Source: Ypsolopha sequella
Lineage: Eukaryota > Arthropoda > Insecta > Lepidoptera > Ypsolophidae
Direction: 5' to 3'
Assembly: GCA_934047225.1 (NCBI GenBank)
Contig: OW203992.1
Span: 16,853,501 to 16,917,500, forward strand
Length of the DNA: 64,000 nucleotides
In this document: one piece after another, positions 55,476 to 64,000 of the stretch
Numbering within the stretch: the first letter of the stretch is position 1
Layout: the number at the start of each line of letters is the position of its first letter
The notes under the pieces: model-generated
Database searches by the model: none
Seen by the model: the letters and a program-made list of their open reading frames with translations, nothing else
Told to the model about the DNA's origin: nothing
Position numbers and translations under genes: made by a program

Positions 55476-55759
55476 GATTTACTTTTCTTTCTGCGTTTCT
55501 ATACTGCAATAATATAATGTTAATTTATATTTTCTTGCGATGGATAAATCGCCAAGTGTTCAAACATAGAAATTTGTTTCTGTCATAGTTTCGAAAGATA
55601 CTTCGTTAGTTAGTGTGATTTTAAATTATTCTTTTACCTGAGGGATATTTATCATTTTAAGCGGTACACCGTACGTAACGTATATTTTGAAAGTTAAGAA
55701 AGTGGCATACATGTACCATTAGTAGGATCAAAAATATATACGTACTATACATACTACTC

Positions 55760-55865
55760 ACGCTTGTCTCCCAGAGGGGTAAGCAGAGACTACAGATTTC
55801 TATCTGCTACGATGCTTACACACCTCTTTCGCCACTTCCACATCCATCAATCTAGTTTGATGGAT
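55760..55865 (-). mobile_element. LINE 3'-end fragment (as 17060-17285)
   Basis: CTTGTCTCCCAGAGGGGTAA, CAGATTTCTATCTGCTACGA and ATCCATCAATCTAGT are the inverse of the 17060-17285 module. Confidence 0.5.
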
Positions 55866-55884
55866 TTATTTTTTCTAGATTTAT

Positions 55885-55960
55885 AGATTGCGGTATGCAT
55901 AGCTAAGTCGGTACAACGCCAAGCTTTGTAGCTTCGGAGGTTCGATTTAAATTACCGAGC
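55885..55960 (+). mobile_element. Degenerate tRNA-like SINE head
   Basis: GCATAGCTAAGTCGGTACAA resembles box A and GGAGGTTCGATTT box B at tRNA-like spacing. Stems are poor. Confidence 0.35.
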
Positions 55961-56129
55961 GGTCCTATTTTTTTTGGCTATATTATGGTAAAAGTTTATC
56001 TACTTATGTATATGTAGTTACCCCTGGCATCGATGGTGAATCAGCTTGCCTAAAACACATACTAGCAGTATTTTTGGCCCAAGGCACTTCGAGTAAGAGT
56101 GTTTGTTTGACTAATCAGTGAGAATCAGT

Positions 56130-56385
56130 GTACACTGTAGCACCTTTGGAATCCCCTCTACAGTTCGTTGGTATATATTTGTGGGCATAATAATAATACC
56201 ACATCGTCACGACGTGTTTCTGATTATGGACAGTAAAATTCACGTCACAGTCCGCACTCTTACACTCGCATTTCACCACCGATTATTACGTACCATTCGA
56301 TGGACGGTAAGCCCTATCGCCATGGCTAAGTTGGGCAAAAATTTGGTGCCTTCCGAAGTACACAAACCGGGATCTAAGCGGGATT
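56130..56385 (-). mobile_element. tRNA-derived SINE (family S1-like), body
   Basis: The minus strand has TGTACTTCGGAAGGCACCAA, TTTTTGCCCAACTTAGCC, GGCGATAGGGCTTACCGTCC, GGTGGTGAAATGCGAGTG, GAGTGCGGACTGTGACGTG and CGTCGTGACGATGTGGTAT. The order matches 47128-47300 and joins the module seen at 2530. The tRNA head is mostly lost. Confidence 0.7.
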
Positions 56386-56929
56386 TTTGACTACAGAAGC
56401 TGTCAAATAATATTATGTATTTACCAATATTATTTCACTAAACTCAAGTTATTCCAACTACTTTGAGCTTCAACTTCGAGTGCCTTTTCAAATGAGGCAA
56501 TATAAATCATAGAGCCGTATGCACTGCGACTGCAAGTTTCGCGCTGGCTTGTAATTAATTCTCAAGAAGAGACATTAATTATTCTCTCATTAATACAAGT
56601 CTCTTCTCTTTAACTCTGCTAATTGTTATTGGTTGTGGTTCCTTCTTGTGTGACACTGTTTACCTTTTATTGCTGTCATCCGCAACGATTGCGAAAGAGA
56701 AAAGTGTATACATTTTGCTGTATACTTTTCTTTGCCTTTGTTTCCTAACTAGCTAATTGTTTCGAACATGACATGATTTTTTTACTTATTTAGATTTGAA
56801 GTAGACTCTTTTACTGATCTAGTTTTATACTTTTACTAAGATGATCGATTACTTTTATTTGTACAATAAAAGTATGGTATTTTATTGTAAAGGTGTCAGC
56901 TTTTGAGTGACGCCTCACAATTATTATTA

Positions 56930-57045
56930 TTACATTCTAGTAATCAATTAGAAACAATTTTCCAATAAACAATAATATTTTGAAAAAGTTCCTCGGGCCA
57001 GGATTCGAATCTGCCAGACGCATTACCAACTGCGCCACCTCACAA
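56930..57045 (-). mobile_element. tRNA-derived SINE (family S2)
   Basis: The minus strand carries GTGGCGCAGTTGGTAATGCG (a clear box A) and GCAGATTCGAATCCTGGCC (box B), then GAGGAACTTTTTCAAAATAT. The tail is shared with 25540-25660 and 23165-23250. Confidence 0.75.
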
Positions 57046-58654
57046 TTTTTTTGTTATTGTTTGACCCTTAAATTCCCTTGAAAATTTTACTTAAAACGGT
57101 GATAAAAATGTACCATGTACTTTAAGGTGGTAAATTATAATTCTTAATTCAATAATGAACCCTTTTATTTCAAAGATAAAGATTTTGAAAAAAGTAACTT
57201 TCAAATTAAATAAGTGAGAGGTGGATAGAACAGTTGTCATGTTTTGTCCCAAGGTCTATTAATATGGGTTATAGTAATAAGCGACAAGTGATATTGTATT
57301 GTAGCTGCATCAAATGCAAATTGAACTCAAGTGCTGATGGTTCCGTATGTTTACATGACCATTTGAACCATATTATTGAAAAAAAAAATGGTACTATTGT
57401 CAATTACTTATAAAACCAGTAGTGTTACAACTTATTGGCTTTACGTGACACGTATCACGTTATCAGTTATCACAGATGACTCTGCACCTATTTTTCAAAT
57501 TAATTTCATAATCTTTATTTTTCTGATCAGCTAAGTTGCATCGGAAATCAGATGCTTGCTACTGTGATAGCCCTACCATAGATAATATAAGAGGCCGAGA
57601 ATATAACAGATTATGTTATCCATGGCTGAAACTAGGGATAGGCCGGTTTTGCATAAAAATTCATTATGTTTTAAATAAATTGCAATAGATAAGTACGAAT
57701 ATGAAATATTGTGGGTTAGGCCACTTTTACGCTGACGGCTTCCCTACACAATTCGAATAGCTTAATTAAAAAAAAATATATATAATTTTTTTTAAGAATT
57801 TAAGTCATTTTATTTTTTATTATTTTGGTATATAAATGAACCATTATTTTTGTTTTTTTAAAGAATTGTCCGATAAGACGTCACTTGAGAATTATAGACA
57901 TTACACTGATTGCGATGTGTGATTGCTTATAAAAAAGTGGTCTGTCTCTGTCTGTCTACTCATCTGTCATCCAGCTGTCAAATTAGTCGGAAACAAATTA
58001 TTATAAATTTATCTCGATAGCAAACGACACATTTCTAAACAGCCATTTCTCAAGTGACGTCACACGAAGTTGCAGGTTTTTCGTAAAAATATCCATCATC
58101 ATGAGGTTTTTTAGACCAAAAGTTCTAAAATACGGCTGAATAAACCTAAATCTCGAAATGGTTTTCGAATAAAAATTTAATCTGAGCTAATTCTGTATTT
58201 AATTTTGGATTGGCAATTTGTCAACATGACCTTTTTTCTTTTGTGCCACGAACCCACTCCGTTGCCTATGGTTGTATTTCCTCACAAATGTACTATCTAA
58301 GGCAATTGCGCAGACCTACTTTTTAGCCTTTACATGATTGTAATAAGAACGAAAAATATAGTCAGACTCAGAAAATGTATTGAAAAACTGTTGTAAAAAA
58401 TTTCTCGTCAGTCTTGAAACTATAGGTCAAAATCTAATTTATAAAAAAAGCATAAATTAACACACTTAATCAGTATTAATCCTTTTGAGTTAATAATATG
58501 ACGCGATACCTTTAAATACTAAAAATATTTAATATATACTGAACTTGAACTAAGAACAAACTACTGCTCTTAACCATTAACATCACCTTTTAAAGAAACA
58601 TTTTCAACTCGTATACTTGAACATTTATATTTTAACCAATCCTTTACCTCTTTT
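57046..58654. other. Intronic stretch; short CRE-containing inverted repeat
   Basis: GACGTCACTTGAGAA at 57877-57891 is inverse to 58047-58061. No gene recognised. Confidence 0.4.
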
Positions 58655-59180
58655 TAGGGTTCCGTAACCGAAGGGTGCCAAACGGGACCCTATTATTAAG
58701 CCTCCGCTGTCTGTCCGTCCGTCCATCTATCACAGGAGTCTACAGCTTCAGCCGTTATAGGTAGCCAGTTGCAATTTTCATAGATTACGTGTTACTATGG
58801 CATCTTTCACGGCAAATACAAAAAAATGTAAACCCAAGGGGAGGCCCCATACAAAAAAAAAACATTAAAAAGGTAGCATTTTTTAACGTTATCATGTCCC
58901 TCCTTATTTCCGAAACGAGAGAACCGAAAATCATGGTAATAGGTGATTATGTTAACATTACAGGAAAAATATAGCGGTTAATATATTAGGATTCCATGCT
59001 CAGTGAGATCCGCGAATTGTTAGCCAGGCGCTACCATTTTAGCGGCATGTTTTTGTCGCCTCAATGATGCTATGGCATCTATACCCATTGATGTTATCTT
59101 CATGAAGTTTGAGGATTCCGTACCCGTATTGCGGGGGGTTACAGAACCTTTTGGGCGCGAGTGCGACTCGCATATACCTA
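58655..59180 (+). repeat. Lepidopteran interspersed repeat RG, copy 2 (longer form)
   Basis: Starts TTTTTAGGGTTCCGTAACCG, has GTCTGTCCGTCCGTCCATCT, then ~350 bp with GTAACATTACAGG-like text, and ends with GGGTTACAGAACC, TTTTGGGCGCGAGTGCGACT and CGCA. The interior differs from copies 1 and 3. Confidence 0.65.
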
Positions 59181-61262
59181 ATATAAAAAAGTTACATTAA
59201 CATTACTTTCGTCACTGAGTTTTGGTAGACAGTTATAGATATTAATTGGACTGTGTGTGATACTTCACAATGTTTATTAACAGATAACCCGTTATAATTA
59301 TATAAGTAATTAATAAACTTATGCTATACTGTTGTAAGCTTATGTTTTCCTCTTGTGTTATATTTATATCTTTCACTCGTTAATTCGATAATTTTTGGAT
59401 TTTTTGACGTATCATGCCTTTTTTAATACCTATCTATGCATAAATGTCAAATATCGTTAGCAACTCTAGTTTATTAAAAGTGGCTTACACTGGCTGGAGA
59501 ACTTTCCTTAATGGTACTTGTGGGATACATGGAGACGCGTCTTTGGCTGTGACATTTTAACAACGGTGACGACGAAGCGGTTGATAAATTGCCTGAAGCC
59601 TAACGACACATTCTTCTTTTGTTAGGCAAAATCAATCTACCTACGATACATGTCAACGTCACAAAAGATTATTGTTCCAACCAGTTATTTTGCCGGCCTG
59701 GGACCCATGTTTTCGATAATTGGGGCCTTGAATAATACAATCTTGAGATAAAGTTTCATCAAAATATACCCCGGGGTTTTAGACGAAACAATTGGACAAA
59801 CAATACTCCGTATCAAATTCATCAGGAGATACATCTGCTTTTCTCTTTGTTTTGTACCTATATTTATAAATTTATGTGGATTCATTTTAAATTATTACTA
59901 CATACGGCTTGAACACTTACGTGTGATTGTTGTTAATTATATGCTAAACGTGGATTAATTTTATTATTTATTGTTATTGATATGTTACAAAATCTGTTGA
60001 AGTTCTAGGTTCAAATTATGTTCGACCTCTTTACGTTCGACCTCTTTTCTCAGGAATATTTGAGGAAGTAAAAAAGAGCCCAAGTATTTCTTAAGTAAAT
60101 ATCTAAAAATGTCTTTAATATTTAGTTAATTTGCCCCAGAAACAATTAAATGTGGCATAAAAATGTATAATCTCAAAAATATTTTCTAATTACATGCCTT
60201 GGCATAAACTTCCCATACCCATTGCCGGCTTACGAATATTGAGCTTCTAGTGTGTACGAAGTCCGTTTAAGTAGTTTGTATTTCGTTTCCAAGCTACTAA
60301 AATTTCACGGTGTGTAAACTAAACTATAATATACTTCTAGGGGCTAAATATGTATCTCTTTAATTGAAAACAGCAATTTTATTTTCCAGCACAATTTGCT
60401 CCGATCTGTTGACCTGACTTCTACCTTGTAATGTAAAGGAGTAGGAGAAAGGTCCAAAATCCTAATTTTATGCAAATTACACGCGGTCATTACGTCGACC
60501 TTTTCTGAACTTGTCTGATACACTACTGTGTGTGTGTGTATATACTTGAAGCCTTAATAAAAGAGCAGCGTCAATTAATTACATTTCTCTCTATTAATCA
60601 CATCTAGATACTATCAGGAAAATTGTGCAAACTTATTTTTCGCCCTTATTATGTTTGTAATAGATTGTGAGAAGGGCCTATAGAACTTTCCCCGATGGTA
60701 CGTAACCGGCCCTTGGGCGGTCAGTATTAAAGCCTCGGGGGCTATGTTTTTAGTCGTGACGTGAGTGATTGCTGCGCTTATACGTCATGACGTCACTGAT
60801 TTTGAGATAATCAATACAAACGAGCTATCGAGCGTTATAAAAAAATTCTAAGTAAAATATTTATAAATAAATACATTACGGATAAATAAAATCTGAGATC
60901 TTTTTTCAAGGCAAAATAATGCTAAGAATAATGCTTGCAACAAAATTGTGCTAAACAGAGAAGCATTTATCGTTTATTTATATTTTTTTGTGTAGGCTGG
61001 TATTATTTCTTACAACTGTTTTACTGACTACAATGAACAATCTTTATTCTACGACTTTTTAAGGGGGGTCCTCTCAGTTGTGTCTCTTTTCCAACTCACT
61101 TTAAACCGTGAAATTGTGATAAATTAATTTTGAAAAAGATATACGTTATCTATTTGATCATAATATTTCGGCCGTTCATTACGCGATTACTTGCATTTTC
61201 ATGCATCTAATAAAATCGCAAATATAGGCCTAAACTATGATGTAAATATCATTTTATTTAAG
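59181..61262. other. Intronic stretch, nothing recognised
   Basis: About 2 kb without a supported gene or shared repeat; a short (GT)n tract lies near 60528. Confidence 0.4.
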
Positions 61263-62035
61263 TTACTACTTGTTGCCCGCGACTTCGTCCGCGTAGAAGA
61301 AGATAATGCGGCCACCGTGTAATCCCTCGGGAATCCCGCAATAAAAAGTGTCGGAGTTTTTAAGTTGGATAATAAGTTATCGAACAGTGATCTCCCTTCC
61401 TTCTTTCTTTATAATCCATGTCTCACTGCTGAGAATTGTTAAGTGGTAACCGAATCAAAACCCGTTCGGTAGTTTTTTTGTATCATTATCCTACACCGCT
61501 TTTTTTTTTTAATATCATCAATGTACCGACTGACACAACTCTTTTCTTTTGTAGTCTTTTAATAGAATTTTATATACTTGGCTTTACAAACTACCTAGCC
61601 CGTTTCATCAAAAAAGGTAACGCCATCTGTTATACAATTGCTGCAACTAAATTCACATTAAAACTTTTTATTTACCAAAATAAATGACGATATTTAAATG
61701 AAATAATAAAATATGTATTTATGCGCGTTCTCATAATGAACAGCGCCACCTGTCGATTTTTCGTACTAAAATTTTATACGCTTCATAATTATTCTCACTT
61801 CTATAGTCATTCATCGCCAGGAATTATTATTTGCTATGTAACTTCCAACAGCACAAAAGTAAATTCCAAAAATCTTTAAATGACAAAAACTTATTTTTCC
61901 GACATCCGATTTAAATTACACAAAACTTATATTCTAATCCAAATTAAGTTCTGTACATGTGTGAAAACTACATAAAAACCCTTTTCAGTGGTTTCGGAGA
62001 TGTGCGTGAACAAACAGACAGACAGACAGAAAATA
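61263..62035 (-). mobile_element. Helitron- or LINE-derived lepidopteran repeat ends
   Basis: TTGTTGCCCGCGACTTCGTC and CGCGTAGAAG at 61271 are the inverse of the common moth terminus. GTGAACAAACAGACAGACAG near 62007 is the usual opposite end. The ~650 bp between are AT-rich without ORFs. Whether both ends belong to one insertion is uncertain. Confidence 0.4.
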
Positions 62036-62336
62036 ATTCTAAAAACGCTGATTTGTGTTCTATTACTCGTTTTTAGTCACCCCCTTTCTATTTTTATTAT
62101 TTTTCTTAAATGCACAGACACACCGAGTTCTACTCTTTTATTATATGATTGATGATATTGATTGATATTAGGGTTTGGACAATAAAACTTATACTGAACT
62201 AAACGTGGGACAAAATGATATAAAAAGGTCGTCATATTAGAAACCTATTTTTCTCATTGCAAAATCATACGTAAAATATTTTTAAATTGCAAGATTTTTG
62301 AGCGGTATGCCTCCACTGAGCAGGATAGACAAGTGT
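62036..62336. other. Intronic stretch, nothing recognised
   Basis: No feature recognised. Confidence 0.4.
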
Positions 62337-62630
62337 AACCGGCCAAGTGCGAGTCGGACTCGCGCACGAAGGGTTCCGTACCATTATCTATAAAAACGGC
62401 AAAAACATAAGTCTGGTGTATGGGAGCCCCCTTAAATATTTATTTTATTCTGTTTTTTAGTATTTGTTGTTATAGCGGCAACAGAAATACATCATCTGTG
62501 AAAATTTCAACTGTCTATCACGGTTCATGAGATACAGCCTGGTAACAGACGGACAGACAGACAGACGGACAGCGGAGTCTTAGTAATAGGGTCCCGTTGG
62601 TTACCCTTTGGATATGGAACCCTAAAAATT
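62337..62630 (-). repeat. Lepidopteran interspersed repeat RG, copy 3
   Basis: CCGGCCAAGTGCGAGTCGG, ACGAAGGGTTCCGTACC, GGGAGCCCCCTTAAATATTT, CGGACAGACAGACAGACGG and GGGTCCCGTTGGTTACCC are the inverse of 48603-48895 at high identity. Confidence 0.8.
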
Positions 62631-62828
62631 AAATGAAAGCGTAGGAGCAGGACAGATTTCTCCGGATACTCCGGATCTTAATTTGCGCAAAAATTCTCCG
62701 GTAAACCCAATTTCAGATAATCCATTTATCTTATATAGTAGGTCTAAATCAGTCTGAAATCTGAGATTAAGTTGTAATGCTCTGTTGTGTTAGAACTATA
62801 CAGTCTGTCTTAGAAAGTTATTTGCAAA

Positions 62829-63438
62829 TAAGTTTCAGTGGCAGGTACAAACGAACGCCTCGCTTTGCTCCACTATGCTTGGTTCTGTATTTCTAATTTC
62901 TAGTATGGTTGTACTTTACCGAACCTTGGAATTTTTTATATATTTCGACGTTTTCCTTAAATAAGGACAAATAATTGTCCTAAAATAACATGGGTTTTAA
63001 TGAAATAGCTTCGGGTGAGAAATTCCCAAAATAAGTTTCAGCGGCAGGTACAAACGAACGCCTCGCTTTGCTCCGCTTTGCTTGGTTCTGTATTTCTAAT
63101 TTTTAGTATGGTTGTACTTTACCGAACCTTGGAATTTTTTTATATATTTCGACGTTTTCCTTAAATAAGGACAAATAATTGTCCTAAAATAACATGGGTT
63201 TTAATGAAATAGCTTCGGGTGAGAAATTCCCAAAATAAGTTTCAGCGGCAGGTACAAACGAACGCCTCGCTTTGCTCCGCTTTGCTTGGTTCTGTATTTC
63301 TAATTTTTAGTATGGTTGTACTTTACCGAACCTTGGAATTTTTTTAAATATTTCGACGTTTTCCTTAAATAAGGACAAATAATTGTCCCAAAATAACATG
63401 GGTTTTAATGAAATAGCCTCGGGTGAGAAATTCCCAAA
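62829..63438 (+). repeat. Tandem repeat, ~204-bp unit, three copies
   Basis: AGTTTCAG starts units at 62831, 63034 and 63238, giving periods of 203 and 204 bp. Units differ by a few substitutions and one T indel. Each contains CGAACGCCTCGCTTTGCTCC, CTTTACCGAACCTTGGAATT, CCTTAAATAAGGACAAATAA and CTTCGGGTGAGAAATTCCCA. No ORF spans the units. Confidence 0.95.
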
Positions 63439-64000
63439 CGTTCGTGAAAATTAGAAGGAATTAAGTGTAGAACCCGTCCTCTAGTTTAGTAACCGCTAAG
63501 CGACCATTTCTCTTCTTTATTAAAGTATAATTGTTATTATTTTAGCTGTTATTTCTGTTGTTGTTATTTGTTCGTAGTGAAACAAAAACCAGTCAAACGA
63601 AATGAAGGTAATATTAAACACAAAAGGTTCAACGTAATAAGCTAGCGTTGGTTACATTGAGTTTGCAAAATTGCGACAGTTTTATAATTTACTTCATGCA
63701 AATGTTTAAAGGAAAACATTCTAATTTTCTTTGACAGTCATAAACAGAGAACACATTAATCATTCGATAAAGATTTAAATAAATCTTGGGGTAAATAAAA
63801 TACCTTAAGAGCGTTAACGTCTTCCTCCCTACGCGCCCCGCGCCGCGCCGGCGCTGTCTCTCCCACGTCCCCTCGATAGTCGCGCCGCTTGAATTGTCTC
63901 GCACGCATTGAGAATGTTACAGTAGTTTCCAAAAATTTGTAAAAAAATATAAAAAGCTAATTTAATATAAATTTTCAAGTATATGTTTGAAAGAAGATAT
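63439..64000. other. Intronic stretch with GC-rich patch at 63828-63905
   Basis: CTACGCGCCCCGCGCCGCGC, CGGCGCTGTCTC and AGTCGCGCCGCTTG form a short CpG-dense island in AT-rich flanks. A 71-codon minus-strand frame crosses it, but no motif is recognised. Candidate enhancer, promoter or unrecognised exon. Confidence 0.4.

Noticed and set aside
56975..57045. Functional tRNA gene on the minus strand
   Set aside because: The head is fused to a tail (AACTTTTTCAAAATAT) shared with two other loci, which is SINE structure.
57877..58061. MITE bounded by GACGTCACTTGAGAA inverse pair
   Set aside because: Only 15 bp pair, and outside and inside the arms complementarity fails, so it may be chance or a pair of CRE-like sites.
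1..64000. CRISPR array, bacterial operons or an integrated virus genome
   Set aside because: Tandem repeats present have no spacer-repeat pattern, there are no long adjoining ORFs, and no gag-pol-env, capsid or polymerase genes of viruses were seen. Sequence is typical insect intron.

Overview
This is a eukaryotic, almost certainly lepidopteran (moth or butterfly), genomic window: AT-rich, nearly free of protein-coding exons, and packed with interspersed repeats. Several repeats have ends or tRNA-derived modules that I recognise as widespread in Lepidoptera. The only host coding sequence I can defend is one 144-nt exon at 48107-48250 (+). It has a branch-point-like CTAAT, a pyrimidine tract with AG, and a GTAAGT donor. 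It encodes a cadherin-repeat junction matching insect N-cadherin (CadN). The window therefore looks like long introns of a CadN orthologue read on the + strand.

Layout. 1-9 kb: a LINE ORF tail at the left edge, a 5'-truncated LINE with poly(A) (1216-2200), a SINE, a perfect 65-bp hairpin (3443-3599), a non-autonomous element with a tyrosine-recombinase-like ORF remnant (4286-5092) and a folded motif at 7851-7916. 9-27 kb: a Tc1/mariner deletion derivative with TA target duplication (9330-9899), two copies of a ~400-bp repeat called R400 here, Helitron-like ends, several fold-back MITEs, SINEs, a hairpin at 24916-25023 and a 42-43-bp tandem repeat. 27-42 kb: three nested insertions. R400 sits inside another repeat (27625-28345). 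A MITE is split by a LINE that is itself split by the recombinase-like element (32938-34710). A LINE remnant is split by a Penelope-like element (PLE) with a 15-bp target duplication, which holds a Jockey-like LINE, which carries a MITE (37095-40540). 42-64 kb: MITEs, SINEs, the CadN exon, more copies of the same families and a 204-bp tandem array (62829-63438).

How it fits together: the host gene contributes one exon; everything else I can name is mobile-element debris and structured repeats in intronic DNA. The nests give relative insertion ages. The most unusual signal is a hammerhead-ribozyme-like fold that recurs at 7851, 33191 and 37653. Between two of the copies both stems change in a compensatory way, although the core departs from the hammerhead consensus. 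No complete autonomous transposon, virus, rRNA gene, convincing tRNA gene or CRISPR array is visible. All family assignments were made by eye, without database searches.
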